From positions 63,446,617 through 63,510,616 of the forward strand of contig OY997588.1 of assembly GCA_963921825.1 (NCBI GenBank): a DNA stretch of 64,000 nt, read 5' to 3'. Below the pieces are notes generated by a model. It did no database searches and had not been told where the DNA came from. It saw only the letters and a list, made by a program, of their open reading frames with translations. The DNA comes from Erodium maritimum (lineage: Eukaryota; Streptophyta; Magnoliopsida; Geraniales; Geraniaceae). Both the position numbers and the translations under genes were made by a program. Each line of letters opens with the position of its first letter. Position 1 is the first letter of the stretch. Shown here piece after piece: positions 1-9,366 of the stretch.

Positions 1-1791
1 CACTGTCACTCGTCGTCTGTAGCAATCGATGTTGGCTCGGTACCTCGACAACCAATCCATACCCAAAATCACATCAAAGGTAGTCATCCCCAACACGAGA
101 AGGTCACCAGGGCAAGGACAGTCTGCGACTCTAATCTCGCAGGCACGACATACTCTAGTCAACGATACACCACCCCCAACTGGGGTGTCCAGGCATAGGG
201 GTGGACTCAACGGCTCTAAGCTCAACCCCAACCTCTCAGCACAACCCGACGAAATAAAAGAGTGCGATGCCCCGGTATCAAACAAGAACAAAGCCCATAA
301 ATGATACAACAAACACGTACCCTGGATGGTCTCACGGTACGTGCTAGGTCCTGGGGCTCTGGAGTCGGTGACTGCATATACTCTCCCCTGCGAGGCCTGC
401 TGCCTCTGACCCTGCGCACTGGCTGCTGGATACCCGTGACTCTGCTGCTGTCTCGGAATTGGTGCGCTCGTAGACGGCCGTGATGATCTCGGCTGCTGAC
501 CCTGTCGAGGGCGACCTCTGGGCGACTGTACTGTCCGCGACTGCTGCGGTCGCTGCACTGATGTCTCCCCCAACTGCTCTCGGCACCATGCCATAGTGTG
601 ACCGGCCCGGCCGCATCGGTAACAGCTGATCTCGTCAGCCCTCGACCCCGAGCCCTGGCCTGTCCGGCTAGTAGCTGGTACTGCCGCGGTTCCTCCCCTC
701 GTCGGACAGTCTCGTAGTAAGTGGCCTGGCTGCCCGCAGTGATAGCATGATGGCCTCCTCTCTGAGGCGACTGGCCCCACTGATGCCACTGACCCCTGCT
801 GTCTCGATCCACTCTGATGAGGCGGTGGTCGGAAGGATCCCGCGGTCCTCTGCCTCCGCGAGTCTCGTGAGTCTGACGGCCCTGCCCAACTGATCGGCCG
901 AGGTCGGACCTCACGGCTCCTGACTGCATCCCTGGCGCCCTGCTCTACTGTAGCTGCGGTGTCCACGAGGTCGGTATACTTCCGTATCCTCAAGGCGAGA
1001 ACCTGGTTCCGGATGCCCAGCCTCAGTCCGTCCTGGAACCGCAGGCAACGGTTCGTCTCGCTTGTCACCATCTCAGGCGCGAATCTGGCCAAGGCTGTGA
1101 ACCTGGCCTCGTACTCTCCTACCGTCATCCCCCCTTGCTCCAGGTCTAAGAACTGTCGATGTCGCTCCAGCCGAGCCGACTCGGGGAAGTACTGTGCCAT
1201 GAATACCTCCTGGAATACGCTGTAGTCGTATCCGACCGTGTCCTTCACCCGCCCCCACCAGTGGTAGGCGCTGTCTCTCAGCTGATGGGCCGCGAAGGAC
1301 ACTCTCCGACGGCCATCCTCGACACCCGATGTGTCCAAGTCTCGTGTGACCTGCTCTATCCATCGCTCGGCCAGGTCGGGATTCGGCTCCCCGACAAAAA
1401 CAGGTATCCCGAGCTTCAGGAAATCTAGTAGCGCTCGGGAGGTAAGATCCTCTGTCTGCGCGGCCCTCACCGGGACTGCGGCTGCCTCTGGTGCTGGCGA
1501 AGCCGACTCTCGGCTGGCGATGATCGCCACCAAACTCTGAACGGTCCTGGTAAGCTCATCCAGGGCAGTCATCACTGGAGGGTCCGCGACTGGCGGAACA
1601 CTGGGGGTGCCTGCAGACGGCCCCACATCACTCCTCCTGTCTTCTCCGACAGGAGTACCCTGTGCCTCCGCATAGTCGGCGGGCTCGACGGTCGGCACCC
1701 TCCCTGGTGCCCCTGCTGACCGTCCCGGCCGGCCTCGCGTGGGTGCCTGGCCCCGTGTTCCTGATGGTCGTCCCCGCTTACCGCGAGCCAT
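1..1791 (-). CDS. Gag and start of protease of copy A2 (partial at window edge)
   Basis: The reading frame starts at the ATG at 1,791-1,789 (protein begins [11 protein letters not shown]) and stays open to the left edge as far as I can follow it. It encodes the retrotransposon Gag, which packages element RNA in cytoplasmic particles, and reaches the aspartic protease. It is collinear with the full-length copy at 23,084 without indels. The first zinc knuckle here keeps all ligands ([14 protein letters not shown]), whereas the full-length copy has Ser in place of the first Cys. The second knuckle ([14 protein letters not shown]) is also intact. I compared it by eye, so a stray nonsense change could have been missed. 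Confidence 0.75.
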   Translation of the reverse strand, partial: MARGKRGRPSGTRGQAPTRGRPGRSAGAPGRVPTVEPADYAEAQGTPVGEDRRSDVGPSAGTPSVPPVADPPVMTALDELTRTVQSLVAIIASRESASPAPEAAAVPVRAAQTEDLTSRALLDFLKLGIPVFVGEPNPDLAERWIEQVTRDLDTSGVEDGRRRVSFAAHQLRDSAYHWWGRVKDTVGYDYSVFQEVFMAQYFPESARLERHRQFLDLEQGGMTVGEYEARFTALARFAPEMVTSETNRCLRFQDGLRLGIRNQVLALRIRKYTDLVDTAATVEQGARDAVRSREVRPRPISWAGPSDSRDSRRQRTAGSFRPPPHQSGSRQQGSVASVGPVASERRPSCYHCGQPGHLLRDCPTRGGTAAVPATSRTGQGSGSRADEISCYRCGRAGHTMAWCREQLGETSVQRPQQSRTVQSPRGRPRQGQQPRSSRPSTSAPIPRQQQSHGYPAASAQGQRQQASQGRVYAVTDSRAPGPSTYRETIQGTCLLYHLWALFLFDTGASHSFISSGCAERLGLSLEPLSPPLCLDTPVGGGVSLTRVCRACEIRVADCPCPGDLLVLGMTTFDVILGMDWLSRYRANIDCYRRRVTV

Positions 1792-2439
1792 AAACAATAT
1801 CCTCTGCACGGATACACGCAAACGTTCAGTTTGCGAACTTAAATAAAAACGACAGTACAAAAGCACTAACGTCCACCCGCTTAAGCTTACACTAACGTGC
1901 TTATCACTAAAGCGCTACACCGCTCAAGCTAAACGTACTTAATATACTAGCATTAGTAAACGAGACCGCACCGACGTGCACCAAACAAGCGGCGGCAAAC
2001 CAACCCGCACAACACGACGACCCCCGTTCACCGGGCCAATCAAAATCGAACCTTGCCCACCGGGCCAACCAAAATCAAACTTACGCCCATAGGGCCAATC
2101 AAGTTCAAGACATGCCAACAGGGCCAACAATTTTAAAACCTTCACCCTTTCATTTTAAAACTTCGTTCCTTGACATCACGTAGTTACAACCCGGTTCAGG
2201 CGTCCCCGAACCACGTTGTACCGACTTGACATCAACACCGTCACGTTCGACTACAGGACCGCTCCTGAGTCGACCCGCGACAGTTAAAAACAGTTCACGC
2301 AATCACACACAATCAGTATGCCAACAACAAAATACTGTAACATACGCACAAACACAAACAAGGCTCAAGACATGACGGGTCTACACCGACTCGACTCTCC
2401 CCCCCTAAGTGACGGACAGTCCGAGGTTTGAAACCTCGA
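1792..2439 (-). other. 5' leader of gypsy copy A2
   Basis: This is the untranslated leader between primer-binding site and gag. No gene is seen. At about 2,025-2,135 it holds four degenerate direct repeats with the core CACCGGGCCAA(C/T)CAAAATC. The same type of repeat occurs in the leaders at 23,330-23,440 and 62,574-62,735, so it is a conserved leader feature of this lineage and possibly part of RNA packaging or structure (inference). Confidence 0.6.
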
Positions 2440-2451
2440 GCTCTGATACCA
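2440..2451 (-). other. Primer-binding site, initiator Met-tRNA
   Basis: On the minus strand this reads TGGTATCAGAGC, complementary to the 3' end of plant initiator tRNA-Met. It sits 3 nt inside the LTR end at 2,455, which fixes element orientation and shows that the 2,455-4,788 LTR is the 5' LTR. Confidence 0.9.
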
Positions 2452-2454
2452 AGC

Positions 2455-4788
2455 TGTCACGCCCCAATTTCAGCGAACCGAACTCGGGACGCGAACTTTT
2501 AAAAACATGAACACTTGAAACCTGTTTTCAATAAAAGCTTTGACATTTCCATTTACTTCTCAAAATAATAGTATTTTCAATACAAAAACGTCCCAACAAG
2601 TGGACAAGGTACAACATCCGTCACTAGACTCAACAAAAGTAAAGACCAGACTCCGCTCCAAGCTCCATGAACTTCAAGAGCTAACCTAGTCCGTCCGGTG
2701 ATCAGTACCTGTAGGAAAAGCAGCTAGGGGTGAGCGTTCGCTCACCTCCACGGATAACAGACTGACTATGGCATAATTAGCAGAAAAAGCCAGTAACACT
2801 AAAACCAAACCCAACGCCGGGACTACAGTCCCCAACTCAAGTACTCAACAGACCCACAACCCGTCACCTTCCTCAACAGACTCGACACTCGATAAAAACA
2901 GTGTAGACCCGACACAACTATCGACGACCTCCTCAAGGACTCGAACGAAACGACACAACACCAAACAAGATCACAAAGGATCGCACACCAGATGCTCAGT
3001 AACCAATCTCAATCAGGTCAGGGTTCGACCTATCGCAATTCCTCGACACGAAGTCGGATCAGGCTGTCGACCTTTCAAACTCGCAATTCCTCGACACTAA
3101 GTCGGATCAGGCTGTCGACCTTTAAAACTCGCAATTCATCAACACTAAGTCGGATCAGGCTGTCGACCTTTAGAACTCGCAATTCATCGACACTAAGTCG
3201 GATCAGGCTGTCGACCTTTAGAACTCGCAATTCATCGACACTAAGTCGGATCAGTCTGTCGACCTTTAAAACTCGCAATTCATCGACACTAAGTCGGATC
3301 AGGCTGTCGACCTTTAGAACTCGCAATTCATCGACACTAAGTCGGATCAGGCTGTCGACCTTTAGAACTCACCACCCCAGGTAACCACAATCACAATCAC
3401 AGGCAAGTTCAAACACACAGGCACTCAAGGCCACTCAAGACACCTCAACAGTCAAGACTCGGGTTCAACAACCCCACGGGCACTCGCTGCCACTCAAGAC
3501 ACCAAATTAAATACACGGCTCTCATGGCCACCCCGACTCAACAATTAAATACGGGCTCTCAAGGCCACCCAAACTCAACAATTAAATATGGGCTCTCAAG
3601 GCCACCCAAACTCAACAATTAAATAAAACGCACGACAACCTCCGGCATACTCGATGCCTCCAACGGTCCTAAAATCGCTAGTTTCACAAACAACCTCCGG
3701 GCATGGTCATATGCCTCCAGTAATTCAATTATCGCTAAGTTCTCTGTTCCTACGACACTACTAAGTGTCACATGCCTTTCTCTTAAACGCTACAATCCCG
3801 TATCATGCTTTTCTAATAATTAAATAAATCTACTCAACCCACGACACCCCGGTGTCACATGCAATTCTACTATTAACTTTCCCTAATCAGGGCCGAGATC
3901 CGACTACTTTTCCCTACCTCGTATACAATCCCAAAAGCGCTCCAACAACACCCGAAGCACACTCAGTCACTCGCCGAGCTTCCCCTTGCCTCGGTCCGTA
4001 GCACGATCTAAAAGAACACAAATTTAAAGTACTTTTAAACTAGTACGAGTAAACCGAAAATTAATAAACTTAACGCCCAAACGTAACCCCGACAATGCCG
4101 ATCACTCCCAAACTTCCCAAATACTCGATATTGCCGATAAAGGACCCGTAAGGGCCAGATTCGCCCGACATGGCGAATCTGCCCGGTTTTGGTTAATTGC
4201 CTTCCGGGGCTCCAAAAGTCCCCGTTTTCGTTTCTACGGTCTTAGAATATTTCAAGGAACCCAACGCACTTGACGGAATTGAATTCCGACTTCTAAGTCA
4301 ATTAATTAACGTTTAAAGTTTCCCGAAACCCGTTAATTACAACTTCTCCAAATTAATTCCAAATTTCAATTCGATTAGGAAAAAGTGGTCCGGGGGACGT
4401 TTTAAACCACCCGAACATTAAAACCCGAGCAACCGAGCACGTGGGCCCCACCCAAGAGGCTTGGCCGAGACCCTAGGGTTTGAGGGAGGGGCTCGGCCAC
4501 CAAGTGGTGGCTGCTGCCACCTCCGGCCAGCCACCACATGGCCGGCCGGCCACCACCCACGGTGGCCGGGAGCTCCTCCCGAGCCTCCGGTCATCGGAAA
4601 ACGTGCCCTTACACCCCCAAACACCTCTAAAACGTCTCCAACACCTCCCAAACTCTACACAACCCTAAGTATTAGTTTAAAACTTAAACCCTAGCTTTCA
4701 AGAAAATAAACGAAACGAGAATCGGGTTAGTGCTTACTCGAGAGGAAGACGAGGGGAAGAGATTTGCTCCTTGCTTCGAATCGATCCA
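2455..4788 (-). repeat. Truncated 5' LTR of gypsy copy A2
   Basis: It begins with TGTCACGCCCC on the plus strand (the CA-terminal end in element sense) and aligns to the 2,965-bp LTRs at 15,269 and 23,757. Alignment weakens after about 4,600 and is lost after about 4,788. The remaining ~630 bp, carrying the other TG terminus, are absent. It contains a 48-bp minisatellite at 3,036-3,373 and a GC-rich CCACC/GGCCGG patch near 4,490-4,580. No protein-coding content is supported. Confidence 0.85.
3036..3373. repeat. 48-bp tandem repeat, 7 units, inside LTR
   Basis: Seven head-to-tail 48-bp units carry the core CGACACTAAGTCGGATCAGG followed by CTGTCGACC. The unit is a multiple of three, so both strands show spurious open frames of repeated 16-residue blocks; these are not genes. 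Each unit contains CGAC/GTCG arms able to pair. The equivalent arrays have 7 units (left LTR of the complete element) and 6 units (right LTR). Confidence 0.9.
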
Positions 4789-4996
4789 ATGCTGAAGAGG
4801 AGGATGGTCGTTGAGAAGGAATTTCCTTCGTCGTTTGAGAACTGTGATACGGGGGCATCTGCCTATTAGGCTGTTTGTTGAGATTTGACAAGTCCCCTAG
4901 TAGAGGAACCGTCTGTTCTGGGCGGAGAAGTGCATTGCCTCTTCCTGATCCGCGACCGCGGCTATTATTGCGGCCTCCCCTATAAGGGGTCATCAT
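4789..4996 (-). pseudogene. Third viral ORF, N-terminal fragment
   Basis: The ATG at 4,996 overlaps the TGA of the polyprotein (4,995-4,993) in an ATGA arrangement, a spacing typical of translational reinitiation or coupled expression. The product starts with an Arg/Gly-rich stretch (PYRGGRNNSRGRGSGRG), then is Gln/Ser/Pro-rich. About 69 codons are viral. The frame then crosses into gypsy LTR sequence and stops at 4,727, so the true C-terminus is lost. I do not recognise the family; a basic nucleic-acid-binding role is only a guess from composition. Confidence 0.6.
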
Positions 4997-7900
4997 AATC
5001 CCTGCAAAAATTCACGAGTTAAATAATCGGCTAGAGAGTTATTCTCTCCTTTAATATATTCGATATCAAATTCAAAGGCTGATAGTTGGGCTTGCCATCC
5101 TGCAAAGATCTGTTTTGCTACAAGATTTTTAATATCTTTTTCAATTATCGATTTGGCAGAGCTGCAATCAATTCGTAGCAAGAATTTTTGGTTGAGAAGA
5201 TCACTTTGAAATTTAGTGACACATTTAATGATGGAAAGCATTTCTTTCTTAATAGTCGAGTATCTAGATTGAGTCGGGTTCCACTTACCCGAAGTGTATC
5301 TAACTAAAACCTCTTTTGAAGTGTTAGGGATTATTTTCTTAAGAATCCCTCCATAACCTATGTTAGAAGCATCCGTTTCTACAATTTTGAAAAACTTTGG
5401 GTTAGCCAAAGAGAGACAAGGTAAGCTTTTGACCTTATCTTTAATTTTTCTAACGGCGTTAGAATGTGCCTCTGACCAAGGCTCAGGGTTCTTTTTTAAT
5501 CTTGAATACAGTATGGCCGTATCCTGAGCAAGATTATCATAATAATCCGCAATATAATTTAAGCTACCAAGAAACCTCTGAAGTTGCTTGGTGTCTGTTA
5601 TACGATCAGGAAATTTTGAAGCAAATTCTATGCTCCTATCAATGGGGATTATTGTCCCCTGGCTGATATTATGACCCAGAAACCGAATTTCAGTTTGGAA
5701 AAGTTTCATTTTTGGGGCGGATAAAACAAGCCCGTTATGTTTTACAGCATTTTTAAAGATTTTCAAATGCTTCTCATGTTGTTCTATGGATTTAGAAAAA
5801 ACTAAAACATCATCGATGTAGACTATGATATACTCAGAATAAGGATTGAAAATTTCATTCATAATATTTTGAAAGTCGGAAGGGGCATTTTTTAGCCCAA
5901 AAGGAACCACGTTCCATTCATAATGACCAAAAGGGACAGTAAAGGCTGTCTTATATCGGTCTGATTCATTAATCTGGATCTGCCAATAGCCAGATTTCAT
6001 GTCAAATTTAGAGAAGATTAAGGCATCATTTAACCTGTCTAATAAATCTTTTTTATTAGGAATTGGGTATCTTACCCATTTTAAGACCTTATTCAGAGGT
6101 TTATAATTGATAACAAGTCTAGGAACCCCTCGTTCCTTTTCAGCAGCTTTATTGACATAGAATGCCGTGCAACTCCAAGGAGATTTTGATTTCCTAATTA
6201 ATCCTTTTTCTTCTAAAGAAATAATTTCTTTTTTACAAAGCTCCATTTGTTCATGATTCATTTGAGCTGGCCTAGCCTTAGTCGGGATTTGACTTTCATT
6301 GAAATTATCTATGTATGGGAGTGAAACCGAATGAGTTTTTCTATTCCAAAAGGCTGTGGGAAGATCATTACATACTTCTTCCCTGAATTGTCTGTCAATT
6401 TTTTCTATTTTCTTCTGAATATTTTCCTGCTTTAATTGGGAATTTATGTTCATAATTTGAATTTCTTCTTTCAAGAAGCATATTTTCTTTTCTTTTCCAA
6501 GTAGAATATCTTTAACTTCATTGAGCATTCTTGTCTGAGGGTCACAAATGAAATGGAACTTAACCTCTTTTCCACCGATATTTGTGGAAAATCCAGTTTT
6601 ATCTACCCTGAGAATTGGCATAATATCATGCAGAAAAGGATTTCCTAAAATAATCCTATGGGTAAGATTTTTAACCAAGATAAAAGCTGCGGGTAAACAG
6701 GTACCCTGATTGCAGATATGAGCATCTGAAAGCTTATATCTGACTTTTAGCTCTTTTCCTCCGGCTTGCGTTAGGGATTGAGTTGTCTTTTCAAAGTATT
6801 TAGTGGGGATGATTCCCTCTTGGATGCAATTATAATCAGCTCCATTGTCTACAAGGACAATTTCGTTATCAAGTATGAATTCATTTTTTATAACGAGAGA
6901 TACTTGAACAAGCCACTTCTGTGAAGTAACTTGGCTTATTAGATTAAGATAATCTGGGGTGGTATTACTATCATTATTAATGATATTATCATTAAAATGA
7001 TTGTCTTCTAAAATGCTTATTCTTTGGGAAAGCTCAGTATTATTCTGCTTTATTTGAATTATTTCAGATTTTAATTGGTTAACCTCTCTTTTAAGGTCAC
7101 TTAGAGAAGTTGGGGTTTCTTTAACCCTTGCTTGACGGAACCGTTGGAGTACTTCACTTAATTGGTAGGGTTCTTCCCGGGTAGGCGATTGGTTGCTCAT
7201 ATTGTTCTGTTTTATAAGGGTCTCAAGAATATTTTTCTTAAGGTTGGGATCACCGATATCATCAAGCATGGTGACAATTTTATCTTGATCTGCTGTGAGA
7301 ACGTTGAGACCATTCATCTCAACAATAGACTTCCAGTAATTTATAGCGTTGCATTGGCAACTGTTTCTGTCACCATCGTCCGAATTTTCAGACGAGGATG
7401 AGTCGTTTATGACATCAAGGTCATCCTCAGAAGAAGAGTCATCATCATCAGAGGGATAAAGAATAATTTTCTTTAAATGTGATTTTAATTGGTCATCTTC
7501 TATTTCATTAATTGCTTTTTTAGTCCAACATTGGTTGGCGTAGTGACCAATTTTCCCACATTTGTGACATTTTATGTCGAGTTTTTTAGCTTTTCTTTTT
7601 CCCGGGTTGGGAAGGAATGGTTTTTCTTTATTATATGATTTTTTTCGATAATTTTTTCTTTTATAATTATTTTTATGGTAGATGGGTTTATCGGCCCACT
7701 TGGGCCTTTTTCGATAAGGTTTAACACCCTTTTCTTTACGATTTGGGGTTTTTATCTTTTTTCCTTGATCAAAAGCAAATTGCTCACAGAATTCCCCAAT
7801 TTGGTGTTTCTCAGTAACCCTTTGCCTTTTCAGTTGATTTTTCAATTTTAAATCATTGCATAGAGTTAAACCTTCGTTTATGCAACTCGTAGTGAGTTGA

Positions 7901-8889
7901 CCATAAGTAAGATTTTGATAATCGATGTTTATTCCATCGTTTTGAGTTCGTAGAGATTGACGAACTCTCTCTGCAAAGAGATGTGGTAAGCCATCAATAA
8001 ACTTGGCTTTCCAATGACTTGAATCAGGGTTATTAAGTTGAAAAACCCTGGACAGGAAAGTATCCTTATACCATCTAAAATGGGTTAAGGAGGGACATCG
8101 GAGATTTTGCAGGAGAGTTTGAATTTTCTCTGCTATAGGAGCAGTAGATCCTGCAAAATGGTGCAAGATAGACAGGCACAAGGTGTATACTGCATCCTCT
8201 TCTCCCGTGGTAACTCTCTCATCATTGGAGGGTCCAATTTCCATTTTAACTATCTTTTTGTGGCTAATGATTTCTTTGCGTTGGGTGTCAGTGAGGTAAT
8301 GGTCCCACCATCCCCGAAGTTGTCCTACGAAACCGGTAGTAATGAACGAGGCAATTGTACTATCTGAGTTGCCGTGTTGCTTACAAACGGTCGAATACAT
8401 AATTATTCTATGTATGGTGTCAAATATTTGTTTATCGGTTTGGCCATCAATATTCCATTCATAGATGGCCTTTCCAGAATACGAATTTTGGAAGGGATCT
8501 GATTCTTCAAACAGAAGATCTTGAGGAGAGGGTCTCTTGTAATAGTGTTTTTCTACGGGTCTTGGACTATAAATATTATTTATAGCGCACTGCTCAGCAA
8601 ACATTTCAGATATCTTATTTATATCCTGATCTTGACTAGAACTTTCAGATTCGTTTTCCGAATCTCCATTAGTCTCTTGATAAGAAAGGACCCCAATCTT
8701 CATGGCCTTAAGTTTTTGTTCGAGAATCTGAACAAAATCAGTGTTGGTCTCCATTTTGAAACCTTGGATTGGAGTGGGAGGTTGTATTAAAGGAAGGTCT
8801 TCCTTTTTAGGGACTTCAAGCCTGGTTTCTTTTTCCTTAATAATTTTCTCAATCATAAGTTGGTGTTGATCAAGTTGATCTTTAATCAT
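4993..8889 (-). CDS. Caulimovirid polyprotein: coat, protease, reverse transcriptase, RNase H
   Basis: This open frame of 1,298 codons contains, in order, a coat-protein-like region (about residues 120-350), a basic Lys/Arg/Tyr-rich stretch (about 375-440), a CCHC zinc knuckle (CHKCGKIGHYANQC, about 441-454), an acidic Asp/Ser patch (about 480-520), a coiled-coil-like segment (about 600-650), a retropepsin-like site (VDNGAD, about 681), reverse transcriptase with YIDD (about 1,024) and RNase H (ETDAS, about 1,173). It would package and reverse-transcribe the viral genome. The first Met of this frame is probably not the native start, because the same frame continues upstream to 9,366. The protease site reads DNG where DTG or DSG is usual. 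Still largely intact for an integrated copy. Confidence 0.9.
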   Translation of the reverse strand: MIKDQLDQHQLMIEKIIKEKETRLEVPKKEDLPLIQPPTPIQGFKMETNTDFVQILEQKLKAMKIGVLSYQETNGDSENESESSSQDQDINKISEMFAEQCAINNIYSPRPVEKHYYKRPSPQDLLFEESDPFQNSYSGKAIYEWNIDGQTDKQIFDTIHRIIMYSTVCKQHGNSDSTIASFITTGFVGQLRGWWDHYLTDTQRKEIISHKKIVKMEIGPSNDERVTTGEEDAVYTLCLSILHHFAGSTAPIAEKIQTLLQNLRCPSLTHFRWYKDTFLSRVFQLNNPDSSHWKAKFIDGLPHLFAERVRQSLRTQNDGINIDYQNLTYGQLTTSCINEGLTLCNDLKLKNQLKRQRVTEKHQIGEFCEQFAFDQGKKIKTPNRKEKGVKPYRKRPKWADKPIYHKNNYKRKNYRKKSYNKEKPFLPNPGKRKAKKLDIKCHKCGKIGHYANQCWTKKAINEIEDDQLKSHLKKIILYPSDDDDSSSEDDLDVINDSSSSENSDDGDRNSCQCNAINYWKSIVEMNGLNVLTADQDKIVTMLDDIGDPNLKKNILETLIKQNNMSNQSPTREEPYQLSEVLQRFRQARVKETPTSLSDLKREVNQLKSEIIQIKQNNTELSQRISILEDNHFNDNIINNDSNTTPDYLNLISQVTSQKWLVQVSLVIKNEFILDNEIVLVDNGADYNCIQEGIIPTKYFEKTTQSLTQAGGKELKVRYKLSDAHICNQGTCLPAAFILVKNLTHRIILGNPFLHDIMPILRVDKTGFSTNIGGKEVKFHFICDPQTRMLNEVKDILLGKEKKICFLKEEIQIMNINSQLKQENIQKKIEKIDRQFREEVCNDLPTAFWNRKTHSVSLPYIDNFNESQIPTKARPAQMNHEQMELCKKEIISLEEKGLIRKSKSPWSCTAFYVNKAAEKERGVPRLVINYKPLNKVLKWVRYPIPNKKDLLDRLNDALIFSKFDMKSGYWQIQINESDRYKTAFTVPFGHYEWNVVPFGLKNAPSDFQNIMNEIFNPYSEYIIVYIDDVLVFSKSIEQHEKHLKIFKNAVKHNGLVLSAPKMKLFQTEIRFLGHNISQGTIIPIDRSIEFASKFPDRITDTKQLQRFLGSLNYIADYYDNLAQDTAILYSRLKKNPEPWSEAHSNAVRKIKDKVKSLPCLSLANPKFFKIVETDASNIGYGGILKKIIPNTSKEVLVRYTSGKWNPTQSRYSTIKKEMLSIIKCVTKFQSDLLNQKFLLRIDCSSAKSIIEKDIKNLVAKQIFAGWQAQLSAFEFDIEYIKGENNSLADYLTREFLQGL

Positions 8890-9366
8890 TTGACTTAAGG
8901 AAAACAGGTTCTCTTCTATAGAAAGAATTTGTTTGCCTAGACAATTAAGGAAGGTATTGGTATAATTTTGGGATCGGATTAAAGTGTTTATTTCCTTGAT
9001 TGTTACCTGGGTATAATCAGTTTTCTGGAGGCTCAGGTAGGCGCTTGCCTCGATATTATTAGCTAGGACAATGTCTTGTTCCGGAGGGAAGGGAGAACTA
9101 ATAGATTCTCCTAAGGCTTTAGTCTTCCAAGATCGTTGAAGGACAAGAACCTCATTTTCGGTTTGGTCTAAAAATTGTTTTATAAACCATTTTACAAAGG
9201 TCTTAATTTACCCAGTGTTTTCCATGTGAGAATAATATTTATTCTTGTAATTCATTAACTCATCATTCGAGAATTTTTTGAAATACCATTCACGAAAACT
9301 AGTATGTCTGGGGTGATAAAACTCTTTATTAAGGAGTTTTCTAGTTCCAGGACTAATATTAATCAT
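8890..9366 (-). pseudogene. In-frame 5' extension of the viral polyprotein, one stop codon
   Basis: Upstream of 8,889 the polyprotein frame stays open except for a single TAA at 9,210-9,208 (codon 53 counted from 9,366). It begins at an ATG at 9,366-9,364 that overlaps the movement-protein stop by 8 nt, which makes this the likely native start. I therefore read 4,993-9,366 as one ancestral ORF with one nonsense codon. The N-terminal segment has no motif I recognise. Downstream initiation at 8,889 would bypass the stop but lose 159 codons. Confidence 0.75.

Larger units (their letters stand above)
1..4788 (-). mobile_element. Partial Tekay/Del-like Ty3/gypsy retrotransposon (copy A2)
   Basis: This stretch is nearly identical to 21,294-26,060 of the complete element further right, at a constant offset of 21,293 through gag. 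It runs on the minus strand: gag, leader, primer-binding site, then the 5' LTR. The left side continues beyond the window, so pol cannot be judged. On the right the LTR stops near 4,788, about 630 bp short of where the complete LTR ends, and pararetroviral sequence follows. The missing LTR terminus means this junction is a deletion or illegitimate recombination, not a normal integration edge. Family is assigned from the related full-length copy. Confidence 0.9.

Noticed and set aside
222..929. Minus-strand 235-codon open frame (and its twin at 21,515-22,222) as a gene
   Set aside because: It is an out-of-frame shadow of the Gag coding sequence, Arg/Gly-rich with no domain, and present identically in both gypsy copies.
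3036..3373. CRISPR-like array
   Set aside because: Units are contiguous near-identical 48-bp tandem copies without unique spacers, in a plant nuclear context with no Cas genes.
2992..3384. Repetitive proteins encoded by LTR minisatellites (also 15,706-16,197 and 24,194-24,637)
   Set aside because: The 48-bp unit is divisible by three, so any stop-free frame repeats. Both strands are open and the arrays lie in LTRs.
4418..4651. Gly/Trp-rich frames near the GC-rich LTR patch (also 17,188-17,475 and 25,692-25,952)
   Set aside because: Low-complexity frames on both strands within LTRs, differing in ends between copies.
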